The translations under genes and the position numbers were made by a program. This document shows positions 1 to 9,391 of a stretch of 64,000 bases of DNA, piece after piece. The stretch covers positions 434,001-498,000 of the forward strand of contig NZ_PYOC01000003.1 of assembly GCF_003026215.1 (NCBI RefSeq), given 5' to 3'. Source of the stretch: Photobacterium indicum. GTDB lineage: Bacteria; Pseudomonadota; Gammaproteobacteria; Enterobacterales; Vibrionaceae. The notes below the pieces were generated by a model, which had not been told where the DNA came from, searched no databases, and worked only from the letters and a program-made list of their open reading frames with translations. Position 1 is the first letter of the stretch. Each line of letters starts with the position of its first letter.

Positions 1-188
1 CTATTCACCCCTACCCTACGATGAGTGAAGCCAATAAATATACTGCAGGTGTATGGAAGCAAGCCAACGCCCCACAAGTGTTATTAGCCTGGGTAAAGAA
101 ATACCATGCTTGGATGCGTAATGATAAAGCTGGCTCTGTACATTCAAAAACAGACGTACAGACTAAGCTCGAAAAAGAACAGCGTTAA
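1..188 (+). CDS. FAD-dependent pyridine nucleotide-disulfide oxidoreductase, C-terminal fragment
   Basis: Only the last 61 codons are present; the reading frame enters the window at base 3 and stops at TAA 186-188. The visible residues include HPYPTMSEANKYTAGVWK, which resembles the C-terminal dimerisation end of mercuric-reductase/dihydrolipoamide-dehydrogenase-like flavoproteins, where a His-Pro-type motif completes the active site of the partner subunit. The next gene starts 22 bases downstream on the same strand, so the two are probably cotranscribed. The substrate cannot be judged from this piece. The 5' end lies outside the window; this is a window cut, not a broken gene. Confidence 0.72.
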   Translation, partial: IHPYPTMSEANKYTAGVWKQANAPQVLLAWVKKYHAWMRNDKAGSVHSKTDVQTKLEKEQR

Positions 189-210
189 GCAAATAAGGAT
201 ATTTAGGAAA

Positions 211-1419
211 ATGAAAAAACTAACAACTGCTTTGGGGTTAACGTTCGCGTTAGCCTCTGGCTTTCTCACATCGAGTTTTGTACATGCCGAACAGCAGACA
301 AGTACTTATTCATCGGAAATGACGAAGAAGTGGCAGCAAATAGAAAGCAAAGCCGACGGACAGACGGTATATTTTAATGCTTGGGGTGGAAGCCAAGAAA
401 TAAATGCATACCTACGCTGGGCAGCAAAACAACTAAAATCTCGTTACAACGTCACCCTTAAGCATGTCAAAGTCGCTGATATTGCTGAAACAACACAACG
501 TTTAGTCGCTGAAAAAACAGCAGGCAAAAATAGTGATGGCAGCGTCGATATGGTATGGATTAACGGTGAAAATTTCCGTTCAATGAAATCCGGAAACCTA
601 TTATATGGTCCTTTCGTCAACCAACTGCCTAACTGGGAAAAGGTTGATCAACGGCTACCTGTTTTTGAAGACTTTACCGAACCTACTGATGGGCTTGAAG
701 CCCCTTGGGGTGTGGGGCAGCTTGTCTTTATTCACGACAAGCAAACGTTAAATAACCCACCGCAAAGTTTTGCTGAACTATTAAGCCTTGCTAAAGCATT
801 TCCCGGAAAGGTGAGCTACCCTCAGCCACCCGAGTTTCATGGTAGTAGTTTCTTAAAAGCGGCTTTAATTGAATTAACTGACAATAAGCCAGCGCTCTAT
901 CAACCGCTAGATATTCAAAGAGATAAAATTCTCTTTGATAGTGTTACGGCCCCTTTATGGCAATATCTTGATCAACTTCACCTTGTGGCATGGCAGCAAG
1001 GTAAACGTTTCCCATCAGGCACGACTGAAACGATCCAGTTACTTGATGATAAACAATTATTGCTCGCACTCACATTCAACCCTAATGCGGCAAATGCAGC
1101 CATTGAACACGGTACACTCACAGAAACCGCTCAAGCTTATGCTTTCAAGCAAGGAGCATTGTCTAATATTCACTTTTTAGCGATACCTTGGAATTCATCA
1201 GCTAAAGAAGGTGCACAAGTTGCCATTAACTTTTTATTGAGCCCAGAGGCTCAAACGCGTAAAGCTGATACCAGCATATGGGGCGATCCATCAGTAATAA
1301 AAGAAGAATGGCTAGAAAATGGAAGCCATGGGTTTTCACTGTTTCAACCCATTGCTGAACCCCACCCAAGCTGGTTAACAGCCATAGAGCAAGAATGGCA
1401 ACGCCGCTACGGCCACTAG
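211..1419 (+). CDS. ynjB: YnjB-like periplasmic ABC transporter substrate-binding protein
   Basis: This 402-residue protein begins with a classic signal peptide (MKKLTTALGLTFALASGF, Ala-rich cleavage site near residue 29). I chose ATG 211 because the signal peptide starts there and an AAGGAT/AGGA ribosome site lies just upstream; an earlier in-frame ATG at 106 would overlap the flavoprotein gene. The body resembles the type 2 solute-binding fold of the YnjB family, related to iron, thiamine and sulfate binding proteins. Permease, ATPase and a CDP-alcohol transferase genes follow in the E. coli ynjBCDF order, without the rhodanese gene ynjE. The transported substrate of YnjBCD is unknown in any organism I can recall. 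Confidence 0.85.
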   Translation: MKKLTTALGLTFALASGFLTSSFVHAEQQTSTYSSEMTKKWQQIESKADGQTVYFNAWGGSQEINAYLRWAAKQLKSRYNVTLKHVKVADIAETTQRLVAEKTAGKNSDGSVDMVWINGENFRSMKSGNLLYGPFVNQLPNWEKVDQRLPVFEDFTEPTDGLEAPWGVGQLVFIHDKQTLNNPPQSFAELLSLAKAFPGKVSYPQPPEFHGSSFLKAALIELTDNKPALYQPLDIQRDKILFDSVTAPLWQYLDQLHLVAWQQGKRFPSGTTETIQLLDDKQLLLALTFNPNAANAAIEHGTLTETAQAYAFKQGALSNIHFLAIPWNSSAKEGAQVAINFLLSPEAQTRKADTSIWGDPSVIKEEWLENGSHGFSLFQPIAEPHPSWLTAIEQEWQRRYGH

Positions 1420-1463
1420 TAAAAGTAGCGATAAGTGGGCTAGTTGCTAAATACGATACTATC

Positions 1464-1493
1464 GAGGTGTCAGAACATAACGTTCGGCACCTC
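1464..1493 (+). terminator. Inverted repeat between ynjB and ynjC
   Basis: GAGGTGTC (1464-1471) can pair with GGCACCTC (1486-1493) across a 14-base loop, with one G-U pair. No uridine run follows. In the 162-base gap between ynjB and ynjC it could be an attenuator or an RNA stability element that lets the binding protein be made in excess over the membrane parts. That role is inferred from position only. Confidence 0.4.
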
Positions 1494-1581
1494 AATTTCA
1501 CTATAATGAAAGGGTAATAAATCGCTTTATGCTGTCTTTTTCTATGTATCACATTGTCGCTGGTAAGGCTTCGGAAAACAC

Positions 1582-3339
1582 ATGATTCGCTTGCTGTACT
1601 TAGTGACAATACTCATTTGTGCTTTACCTTTAATACCCGGTGTATTAGGTATTGTGCTACCTGCTCTTTCTTGGTTACCTGCCCTTGGTTTATACACACC
1701 AAGCTTTTCAGCTTTTAATATAGCCTTTCAATGGTCGGGGCTTTCTCAGTCAATTTTCTTAACTTTATTTACAGGTATTGGTAGTACTGTACTCGCGATA
1801 GCGCTTTGCTTTTTTATTCTTAGGGCTAATTGGAATAGCCCTCGCTGGCAACGTATCGAGCACTTAATTGCCCCTATGCTGGCATTACCTCATGTCGCAT
1901 TTGCTATTGGCTTTGCTTTTACCTTTGCGCCTACAGGCTGGCTTTTCAGATTACTCGAAAGTATCGGTATAGATACATCGTCGGCTTTTACCCTTATTCA
2001 AGATCCTTACGGCATAGGGCTATTATTCGCGCTCGCGATAAAAGAGACCCCATTTTTACTCTTAATGAGTGTATCTGTTTTACACCAAATACGTGTTAAT
2101 CAATTGCAAGCCGTCGCAGCTGGCTTAGGTTATAACCACAATGAAAGCTGGTTAAAAGTCGTATTACCGCAATGGCTTCCTAAGATGCGTATGCCTATTT
2201 ACGCCGTATTGGCGTACGGGTTATCAGTTGTCGATATTGCGTTAATTCTTGGCCCTACACGCCCTCCTACACTCGCCGTTTTAGTTTGGCAATGGTTTAA
2301 CGAACCAGATTTACTTTTAATTACCCGAGCAGCCGTCGGTGCGTTACTGCTTCTTACTGTTTCTTTCAGTGTTTTAGCACTTGCACGTGCTATTGAGTGG
2401 CTTGCATTTGATATAAAGCGTGAATGGCAAATTTCTGGCGCTTTTCGCTATCAGGCTACAACTCCCCTCACGACCAAAAGCAATAAAAGAAAGAGAAACA
2501 CAGGCATAAGTGGACGACTGCATTGGCCATTTTTCATCATACCGATTGTAGTTGTCCCCGTTCTACTGCTGTGGTCTTTTGCTCAACGCTGGCGTTTCCC
2601 TGATATATTGCCTAGCCGATACAGTGCACGCTTTTGGCTACAAGAAAGTAATACACTGATTGAACTCGCCACCAGCAGTGCAATGCTAGCTTGTATTAGT
2701 GCTTGTCTGGCTTTGATTTTAGCCATTGGTTGTCTTGAATATCGTCAAAAGTATCAACGTGGGCTGCCTACGTGGTTAATTGCTTTACCAATGGTTATTC
2801 CTCAACTCTCTATTTTATTTGGTATGCAAATATCGACCTATTTTATTTCAGGTCAATACTATTGGTTTTGGGTAATATGGAGTCACGTGCTATTTGCTTT
2901 CCCGTATTTATACCTATCTTTAGATGGCCCATGGCGCAGCTATGATATCCGGCTCGATCAATCAGCCCGTAGTTTAGGCATGAATGCATGGGCAACGTGG
3001 TGGAAAGTAAAACGCCCTCTCATGATGCCTGCTATTTGGTTAGCCATCGCTGTCGGCATGAGCGTAAGTCTTGCACAATACCTGCCAACACAAATTTTAG
3101 GTGCTGGACGTATTTCTACCTTAACCACTGAAGCTGTCGCTTTAGCCAGTGGACAAGATCGTCGCGTCAGTGCTGTTTACGGTTTACTTCAAGGGTTGTT
3201 ACCTTTGATTTTTTTCACTTTGGCACTGATTGCCAGTCGTTATTCGGGGAACTTTTCCCGTCATAAAAAATCGATTCAACGACAAACACGGAGTACCAAC
3301 ACGGATGACCTTATCTGTGGAAAACCTCACTATAAATAA
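1582..3339 (+). CDS. ynjC: YnjC-like ABC transporter permease, fused double domain
   Basis: This 585-residue inner-membrane protein contains two binding-protein-dependent permease domains in tandem, roughly residues 45-275 and 345-565, separated by a hydrophilic Lys/Arg-rich linker near residue 300. Each half has an EAA-type cytoplasmic loop that docks on the ATPase: QLQAVAAGLGYN in the first and RLDQSARSLGMNAW in the second. A fused two-domain permease of this length matches the YnjC family. The ATPase gene starts inside its 3' end (35-base overlap), so the two are translationally coupled. The ribosome site before ATG 1582 is weak and rather distant (GGTAAGG). Confidence 0.85.
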   Translation: MIRLLYLVTILICALPLIPGVLGIVLPALSWLPALGLYTPSFSAFNIAFQWSGLSQSIFLTLFTGIGSTVLAIALCFFILRANWNSPRWQRIEHLIAPMLALPHVAFAIGFAFTFAPTGWLFRLLESIGIDTSSAFTLIQDPYGIGLLFALAIKETPFLLLMSVSVLHQIRVNQLQAVAAGLGYNHNESWLKVVLPQWLPKMRMPIYAVLAYGLSVVDIALILGPTRPPTLAVLVWQWFNEPDLLLITRAAVGALLLLTVSFSVLALARAIEWLAFDIKREWQISGAFRYQATTPLTTKSNKRKRNTGISGRLHWPFFIIPIVVVPVLLLWSFAQRWRFPDILPSRYSARFWLQESNTLIELATSSAMLACISACLALILAIGCLEYRQKYQRGLPTWLIALPMVIPQLSILFGMQISTYFISGQYYWFWVIWSHVLFAFPYLYLSLDGPWRSYDIRLDQSARSLGMNAWATWWKVKRPLMMPAIWLAIAVGMSVSLAQYLPTQILGAGRISTLTTEAVALASGQDRRVSAVYGLLQGLLPLIFFTLALIASRYSGNFSRHKKSIQRQTRSTNTDDLICGKPHYK

Positions 3340-3964
3340 CGCTAATATACCGCTTATTTCTTCTATCAACTTCAGTGTTAATAATGGTGAAGTGATGACA
3401 TTAATGGGACCAAGCGGCTGCGGTAAATCTAGCTTATTAAGTGCCATTGCTGGTCATTTAAGTCCAGTATTCACCTTAGAAGGTCAAATACAGCTTAATA
3501 ATACGATCATGAATGATCTTGAGCCCGACCAGCGCCAAATTGGGATCTTATTTCAAGATGATTTACTGTTTCCTCATCTCAATGTGTGGGAAAATTTAGC
3601 CTTTGGATTACCCCGAAATATCACAGGGGCAAACAGAAAGAACAAAGCAATTCAAACACTGACACAAATAGGATTACATGATATCGCCTTTAACATGCCT
3701 AATGAAATATCGGGAGGACAACGCGCTAGAATCAGTTTAATGCGAACATTACTAGCAAAGCCAAAAGCGGTTTTATTAGATGAACCCTTTAGTAAACTCG
3801 ATAAAGCCTTACGGGTTGAATTTAGGCACTTTGTTTTTGAGCAAATCAAGACACAAGATATTCCCGCATTAATGGTGACACATGACGATGACGATATTCC
3901 TGAAAATGGACTGGTTTTACGCTGGCCATGGAACAACAATGATCGAGGGTTAACCAATGCTTGA
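3305..3964 (+). CDS. ynjD: YnjD-like ABC transporter ATP-binding protein
   Basis: The 219-residue ATPase has a Walker A motif GPSGCGKSS at residues 35-43, a signature ISGGQRARIS, Walker B LLDEPFSKLD and an H-loop VTHDD. ATG 3305 gives the usual YnjD length of about 217 residues; longer in-frame starts would run deep into ynjC. The gene overlaps ynjC by 35 bases and ynjF by 8 bases, so the unit is tightly coupled. It should energise the YnjC permease for import of whatever YnjB binds. The acidic stretch after the H-loop (THDDDD) is a small peculiarity. Confidence 0.87.
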   Translation: MTLSVENLTINNANIPLISSINFSVNNGEVMTLMGPSGCGKSSLLSAIAGHLSPVFTLEGQIQLNNTIMNDLEPDQRQIGILFQDDLLFPHLNVWENLAFGLPRNITGANRKNKAIQTLTQIGLHDIAFNMPNEISGGQRARISLMRTLLAKPKAVLLDEPFSKLDKALRVEFRHFVFEQIKTQDIPALMVTHDDDDIPENGLVLRWPWNNNDRGLTNA

Positions 3965-4574
3965 TCGCTATGCAGTTAAAGTTATTCGTTGGCCGCTAAA
4001 AACACTGGCAGCCCTACCCGATAAACTTGGAATTACTGCCAATCAAGTAACGTTAACTGGCTTTTTAATTGGCTTACTTGCCTTACCATCCCTTATGCTG
4101 CAAGAGTATTATTGGGCACTTACATTCATCGTTATTAATCGAATATTTGATGGTTTAGACGGTGCTATTGCACGTCGACAAGGCATTACAGATTGCGGTG
4201 GTTTTCTCGATATTACACTGGATTTTCTCTTTTATTCGATGGTGCCATTTGGCTTTGTATTAGCAGACCCAAATGCAAATGCCGTTGCTGGTGCATTCTT
4301 GATCTTTTCGTTTATTGGTACTGGTTCAAGTTTTCTATCTTTTGCCATAATGGCAGGAAAACGAAACATCGAAAGCCCTGTTTATAAGCAAAAATCCTTG
4401 TACTACATCGGAGGATTAACGGAAGGCACAGAAACCATTGCCTGCTTTGTACTGTTCTGCTTATTTCCACAATACTTTGCAATCATCGCATGGGTGTACG
4501 GCACCTTATGCTGGATTACAACGGCTACACGTATCTGGGCGGGTTATCACACCTTAAAAGATACACCTGATTGA
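3957..4574 (+). CDS. ynjF: YnjF-like CDP-alcohol phosphotransferase family membrane protein
   Basis: This 205-residue multi-pass membrane protein carries the family signature D-G-x2-A-R-x7-G-x3-D-x3-D (DGAIAR ... GGFLDITLD), which binds the two metal ions and the CDP group in phosphatidyltransferases. The spacing after Ala-Arg is seven residues; PgsA has eight. The length matches E. coli YnjF (about 206). It overlaps ynjD by 8 bases and closes the operon before a strong terminator. The alcohol acceptor is unknown. Its place with an ABC importer suggests that the imported compound, or a product of it, may be the phosphotransfer substrate; that is inference. Confidence 0.85.
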   Translation: MLDRYAVKVIRWPLKTLAALPDKLGITANQVTLTGFLIGLLALPSLMLQEYYWALTFIVINRIFDGLDGAIARRQGITDCGGFLDITLDFLFYSMVPFGFVLADPNANAVAGAFLIFSFIGTGSSFLSFAIMAGKRNIESPVYKQKSLYYIGGLTEGTETIACFVLFCLFPQYFAIIAWVYGTLCWITTATRIWAGYHTLKDTPD

Positions 4575-4603
4575 GAATAACTCAGCCAGTTTTACAAAAA
4601 CAC

Positions 4604-4649
4604 AAACGGCAAGGTGGAATAAATAAAAATCCCTCACCTTGCCGTTTTA
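4604..4649. terminator. Strong bidirectional intrinsic terminator
   Basis: A perfect 13-base stem, AAACGGCAAGGTG at 4604-4616 with CACCTTGCCGTTT at 4635-4647, has T-rich DNA on its 3' side and A-rich DNA on its 5' side. It lies between the convergent ynjF and MDR oxidoreductase genes and can end both transcripts. Confidence 0.88.
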
Positions 4650-4697
4650 TAATTATGTATGCTTTCAATGCTTAGACCAAATAAGAAACAGAGTAGA

Positions 4698-5750
4698 TTA
4701 GAAGCCTTCTAATACCACTTTACCTATCGATTTACCTGATTCGATATAAGCATGTGCTTTTTTAAGGTTTTCAGCATTGATCTTGCCAAAATTCTGCCCT
4801 AATGTTGTGACTAACTCACCATCATCAATCAATGAAGATACTGCGTTTAATAACTGGCGCTGCTTATCCATATCGGCAGTTTGGAACATTGAACGTGTAA
4901 ACATTAATTCCCAATGAAGTGATAACGACTTACGCTTCAACTTCATAATGTCAATTGGTTCTTGAGGATCATCAATCAACGCCAGTTGCCCTTGAGGCGC
5001 TAAGGCTTCGACAATCTCATCAAAATGTTTATCTGTGTGTGTAAGGCTAATTACATGTGTAACATCACTGATTCCGATGCGTGCCAGCTCTTCTGTGAGT
5101 GATTTCGAATGGTCGATTACATAATCAGCGCCTAGGCTTGCTACCCATGCTTGGCTCTCTTTACGTGAAGCAGTACCAATCACTGTTGCATTCGTTAACT
5201 TAACCGCTAATTGGGTTAAAATTGAGCCCACACCACCAGATGCACCCACGATCAGTAAACGGGTATCTGTTGGTTTCTTTGCTTCATTGGCAGCTTGGTC
5301 TGAAGCTACATGGCTGATCACGTTAAATCCAAGTCGATCAAATAAGAGCTCCCAGGCTGTAATTGTTGTTAACGGTAAAGCTGCGGCTTCTGTATTCGAT
5401 AATGTTAATGGCTGTTTACCGACAATGCGTTCATCCACAAGATGGTATTCAGCATTGGTGCCTTGGCGGGTAATATCACCGGCATACCATACTTTATCAC
5501 CCACCTTATAGTGCTCTACATCATCACCAATCGCGACGATTTCACCGACTGCATCCCAACCTAAAATTTTATGTTCACCTTCATTCGGTTGAGCATTACG
5601 ACGAATTTTAGTATCGACTGGGTTAACCGAAATCGCATTCACGTTAACCAATACATCTCGTCCTGTTGCCGTCGGCATCGGTAACTCGATATCTAATAGT
5701 GCATCTGGTTGATCAATGGCTTTCGCTTCTAAGTATCCGATGGCTTTCAT
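4698..5750 (-). CDS. Zinc-type alcohol dehydrogenase-like (MDR family) oxidoreductase
   Basis: This 350-residue medium-chain dehydrogenase/reductase begins MKAIGYLEAKAIDQPDAL, like the adh_fam_1 branch (TIGR02817) of quinone-reductase-like proteins. An N-terminal GroES-like domain is followed by a Rossmann fold with the NAD(P)-binding stretch VGASGGVGS near residue 175. I do not see the cysteine cluster that holds structural zinc in classical alcohol dehydrogenases, so it is probably a zinc-free NADPH enone or quinone reductase. ATG 5750 is preferred: AGAGAA lies upstream and family members begin here. A LysR gene is divergent 127 bases away and is the likely regulator. Confidence 0.82.
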   Translation of the reverse strand: MKAIGYLEAKAIDQPDALLDIELPMPTATGRDVLVNVNAISVNPVDTKIRRNAQPNEGEHKILGWDAVGEIVAIGDDVEHYKVGDKVWYAGDITRQGTNAEYHLVDERIVGKQPLTLSNTEAAALPLTTITAWELLFDRLGFNVISHVASDQAANEAKKPTDTRLLIVGASGGVGSILTQLAVKLTNATVIGTASRKESQAWVASLGADYVIDHSKSLTEELARIGISDVTHVISLTHTDKHFDEIVEALAPQGQLALIDDPQEPIDIMKLKRKSLSLHWELMFTRSMFQTADMDKQRQLLNAVSSLIDDGELVTTLGQNFGKINAENLKKAHAYIESGKSIGKVVLEGF

Positions 5751-5877
5751 GGCTATTCTCTTTAATATTTGAAGGGGGGTATATGTTGTTAAAGCAATAA
5801 TAGAAGAGAATGTTCCAATTAAAAACAGCATAATGATTTAAACTTTTTCAAAATAATATTGATAATAGGTGTTAACC

Positions 5878-6819
5878 ATGAACACAGCAGACCTTGAGCT
5901 TTTTGTGCGAACCGCCGATATCGGTAATATTACGGCAGCCGCAGTACAACTCGACATGAGCCCTGCAGCCGCAAGTGCAGCCCTGAAACGACTTGAAAAG
6001 CAATTGGGTATTGAGTTGTTTATTCGTTCAACACGTCAGTTACGTATTACCGCTGAAGGTGAACGTTTTCTACTTCATTGTCGTCAAGCACTGAGCTCGC
6101 TAGATGATGCCAAAGCATCAATTACGGAAATGAAGGGAGAAATAGCCGGAGAAGTGCGTTTATCTGTTTCTTCAGATTTAGGACGTAACCTTATTTTACC
6201 ATGGTTAGACGAAGTCATGGATAACAACCCTAAACTCAGTTTTCAACTCAGTATTGGCGATTCGCTGGCTGACTTCTACATGGATAAAGTCGATGTTGCC
6301 CTACGTTATGGGCAACCTGAAGACTCAACAATGGTCGCATTTAAATTAGCCACAGTAGACCGTGTAATTTGCGCTTCACCTGATTATATTGCGACATATG
6401 GCGCACCGAAAAAACCTGAAGATTTACTGCAACATAATTGTTTGCTGTATCAGTTAGGCAGCAAAACATATAACCAGTGGGAGCTGGTAAGTAAAAACAG
6501 TGGCAATACGATCTCGAACACTGATGACAGTATTAAATCCAGATCTAAAATCAAAGTAAGCAGTAATCGCATGTGTAACGATGGCGATATTGTTAAGCGT
6601 TGGGCAGTTGCAGGTAAAGGGATCGCATTAAAATCACGTTTAGATTTAAGCCATGATCTGAATGCAGGTCGAGTAATCGAGCTAATGCCCGGTTACTATG
6701 TTGAACCAACAAGCTTATGGCTAATTTGCCCAAACCGAAAACAGGTAACTCCTGCCATTTTACTATTACGAGATTTGCTAAGAGAAAAATGCCAAGCGCT
6801 ACTCGCCACTACAAAATAG
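5878..6819 (+). CDS. LysR-family transcriptional regulator
   Basis: The 313-residue protein has an N-terminal winged helix-turn-helix (about residues 1-60, with AAAVQLDMSPAAASAALKRL as the recognition region) and a LysR effector-binding domain with periplasmic-binding-protein fold behind it. ATG 5878 sits 7-8 bases after an ATAGGT ribosome site; the in-frame GTG at 5869 lies inside that site and is less likely. It is divergent from the MDR oxidoreductase, the standard arrangement for a LysR regulator and its target. The inducer is unknown. An internal segment (SGNTISNTDDSIKSRS) looks like a small loop insertion. Confidence 0.85.
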   Translation: MNTADLELFVRTADIGNITAAAVQLDMSPAAASAALKRLEKQLGIELFIRSTRQLRITAEGERFLLHCRQALSSLDDAKASITEMKGEIAGEVRLSVSSDLGRNLILPWLDEVMDNNPKLSFQLSIGDSLADFYMDKVDVALRYGQPEDSTMVAFKLATVDRVICASPDYIATYGAPKKPEDLLQHNCLLYQLGSKTYNQWELVSKNSGNTISNTDDSIKSRSKIKVSSNRMCNDGDIVKRWAVAGKGIALKSRLDLSHDLNAGRVIELMPGYYVEPTSLWLICPNRKQVTPAILLLRDLLREKCQALLATTK

Positions 6820-6865
6820 ACATATTTAATAAAGCCTATATCTATAAAGCTTACCTATACCTCTT

Positions 6866-7768
6866 TTAACGCATCCATTCGCGGTGAAGCTGCTCACTAT
6901 CACCCAGATAAGCGAGTAGCCATTCAAGTGCAGGGTTTACGCATTCGGTATTCCATGCAAGGCAACATGGGCTAACCGCGGGTTTATTCACTAACTGCTT
7001 TTCGACTAATTCACCCGATTCAATCCGAGGAATTGCCATATGCGTAGGTACAACACTGATCCCCAAACCTGCTTTTAAACACTGTAGCGCACTGTACCAA
7101 TTAGGTACCATGATTCGGCGCTGGTTATCCATTATCCAGGTAACACGTTTAGGCAACGTACGCGCCGTATCTTCAAGGCAAATTGCCGGATACTGAACTA
7201 ACTCTTCTGCGGTAAGTTTATGTTCCACACTTGCTAGTGGGTGATCTTTACTCACCACAAATTTCCACGTAAGTGTGCCCATATCACGATAATCGAATGC
7301 ACCACCCACAGGAACCGCTGCAGTAGCCCCAATCGCTAAGTCTGCCCTGCCATCTGCGAGGGCATCCCAAACTCCATTAAACACTTCCATGCTCAGATGC
7401 AGTTCGACATCTGGAAAGGCAACGTAAAAGTCACGCACTAAAGTATTTACTCGGCTTTCTCTTACCACTGTATCTAAAGCAACAGAGACACTTTGCGACC
7501 AACCATTTGCTACACGCTGTGTTTGCAAACGCATCAATTCCATTTGCTTTATTATTTTGCGTGCTTCTTCAACAAAATAGTCTCCAGCTGGCGTTAATTT
7601 AACCTGCCTATGCAAGCGAACAAATAAATCGACAGCTAAACGCTCTTCGATTAATCGAACGGTGTAACTAATTGCACTTGGTACCTTATGTAATTCTTCT
7701 GCCGCAGCGGAAAAGCTGCCACGCCTAGCGACAACATCAATAACTTGCAGATCATTGTATGAAAACAT
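6866..7768 (-). CDS. punR: LysR-family regulator of purine nucleoside transport, PunR (YdhB)
   Basis: The 300-residue protein matches remembered E. coli PunR/YdhB closely: the helix-turn-helix region AARRGSF/AAEELHKVPSAISYTVR, the central FNGVWDALADGRADLAIGAT, and LPKRVTWIMDNQRR. It is divergent from punC with a 105-base gap, the same pairing as E. coli punR-punC, where PunR activates the transporter gene in response to purine nucleosides. The effector is taken from the E. coli system and not visible in this sequence. It converges with the LysR gene at 5878; I see no clear terminator between them. Confidence 0.88.
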   Translation of the reverse strand: MFSYNDLQVIDVVARRGSFSAAAEELHKVPSAISYTVRLIEERLAVDLFVRLHRQVKLTPAGDYFVEEARKIIKQMELMRLQTQRVANGWSQSVSVALDTVVRESRVNTLVRDFYVAFPDVELHLSMEVFNGVWDALADGRADLAIGATAAVPVGGAFDYRDMGTLTWKFVVSKDHPLASVEHKLTAEELVQYPAICLEDTARTLPKRVTWIMDNQRRIMVPNWYSALQCLKAGLGISVVPTHMAIPRIESGELVEKQLVNKPAVSPCCLAWNTECVNPALEWLLAYLGDSEQLHREWMR

Positions 7769-7873
7769 ATCACATCAAATTTTTTGAAGGCAATGTTGAA
7801 ATATTACCGTTTCACAGCCAGTAAAACCACCATTAAACTTGCCGCAATGTTATTTGATTAAAAGAAAAGCGTA

Positions 7874-9082
7874 ATGAAAAACCAACCATCAAAAATCACC
7901 CTAGCCTGGTTTGCATGCCTTAGTATGTTAGGGTTTCTCGCAACAGACATGTATTTACCAGCATTTGCAACAATTCAAGAAGAGTTTGGTACAACACAAT
8001 CACTTATTGGTCTCTCTTTAAGTATCTTCCTTCTTGGTATGGCGCTAGGGCAGTTAATCTACGGACCGCTTTCAGACCGCATTGGACGTATTAAAGTCTT
8101 AATTGGCGGTATGACGTTATTCAGTGTCGCTTCGGTATTATGTGCTTTTGCACCGAACGTAGAAATGTTTCTTGTAGCACGTTTTGCACAGGCTTTAGGT
8201 GCATGTAGTGCTACCGTTATTTGGCAAGCAGTTGTTGTTGACCGTTACGAAGGTAAAGTATCTGAACGCGTATTTGCGACAATCATGCCGCTAGTAGCCT
8301 TATCTCCGGCACTTGCTCCTCTTGCTGGTGCAATGCTTGAAGGTCAATTCGGCTGGCGTAGTATTTTTGTCTCTCTTGTTGGCTTTGGTGCTGTTTTAGC
8401 GATTATGTCTCTGAAAGAGACTGAAAGTGCACCAACGGCGAAAAACCATGAAAAAGTATTCGTTCAGCTAAAGAAAGATTACAAGCAAATTTTAAGTTCA
8501 AAAAAATTCATCGGCAACATGCTAATTTTTGCAGCATGTTCTGCAGCGTTCTTTGCTTACTTAACAGGCTCACCGTTTATTATGGGAGCAATGGGTTATT
8601 CAGGTGCTGATATCGGCTTGAGCTATGCCCCACAAACAGTTGGCTTCATTATTGGTGGTTACGGTTGCCGATCTCTATTGGCTAAATATGAAAGCAAGAA
8701 AATTCTACCATGGTTACTAACGTTGTTCTTCACCACAGTAGCGATGATGTTCTTGATTTCACTTAGCACATCACCAACTTCAATTTGGCCTATCTTGCTT
8801 CCATTCTGTTTCCTAGCGGTTGCAAATGGTGCTATTTATCCAATCGTAGTTAGCCAAGCGCTATCTGAGTTTAAAAACTGTAGTGCAACAGCAGCAGGCT
8901 TACTTAACTTTATGCAAACAATGGTTTGTGTGGCGGCAAGTGCGTTAGTATCTGCATTTACTGCATATGGTCTGATTACGGTAACAACAGCCATGTTTGT
9001 AGCAGGCTTTATAGCTATTATTGGTTTTACTCTTGTTGTACAAGCACGTCGTGAAATACCACAAGACGCACAAACAGCTTAA
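7874..9082 (+). CDS. punC: MFS purine nucleoside transporter PunC (YdhC, Bcr/CflA family)
   Basis: This 402-residue, 12-helix major facilitator protein shares distinctive stretches with E. coli PunC/YdhC: LGFLATDMYLPAF in helix 1, GPLSDRIGR in the loop after helix 2, and GGYGCRSLLAKYESKK in the second half. The family was once annotated as a Bcr/CflA drug exporter, but E. coli PunC imports purine ribonucleosides such as adenosine. The divergent punR gene supports the same assignment here. A short terminator follows 66 bases downstream. Confidence 0.87.
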   Translation: MKNQPSKITLAWFACLSMLGFLATDMYLPAFATIQEEFGTTQSLIGLSLSIFLLGMALGQLIYGPLSDRIGRIKVLIGGMTLFSVASVLCAFAPNVEMFLVARFAQALGACSATVIWQAVVVDRYEGKVSERVFATIMPLVALSPALAPLAGAMLEGQFGWRSIFVSLVGFGAVLAIMSLKETESAPTAKNHEKVFVQLKKDYKQILSSKKFIGNMLIFAACSAAFFAYLTGSPFIMGAMGYSGADIGLSYAPQTVGFIIGGYGCRSLLAKYESKKILPWLLTLFFTTVAMMFLISLSTSPTSIWPILLPFCFLAVANGAIYPIVVSQALSEFKNCSATAAGLLNFMQTMVCVAASALVSAFTAYGLITVTTAMFVAGFIAIIGFTLVVQARREIPQDAQTA

Positions 9083-9147
9083 GTTACATAGCGTGTATCG
9101 TCATTGATATTAAGTTGATGTTGTAAACGCTAAATGTAATAAATATG

Positions 9148-9175
9148 AAAAGTCGACCACAAGGTCGACTTTTTT
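9148..9175 (+). terminator. Intrinsic terminator after punC
   Basis: AAAAGTCGACC (9148-9158) is followed, after a short ACAA loop, by GGTCGACT and a run of six T. This is a textbook rho-independent terminator. Confidence 0.88.
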
Positions 9176-9391
9176 GTATCTGCAATATGATAAAACCATC
9201 TCGATTCAAATGCTCTTTTTACGCATTCCAATAGATCCATCTAGGTTCTTCTGAGTTCTGAGAATAAAACATCAACACTTAATCTCTCCACCCTATATAC
9301 ACGCTGACAAATTAAATATATATTCAATAAAAATGCATTTATAACAAAATGGACTAACTCATTCCCAAGCTGTATTAGGAAGGAAGTAAAC

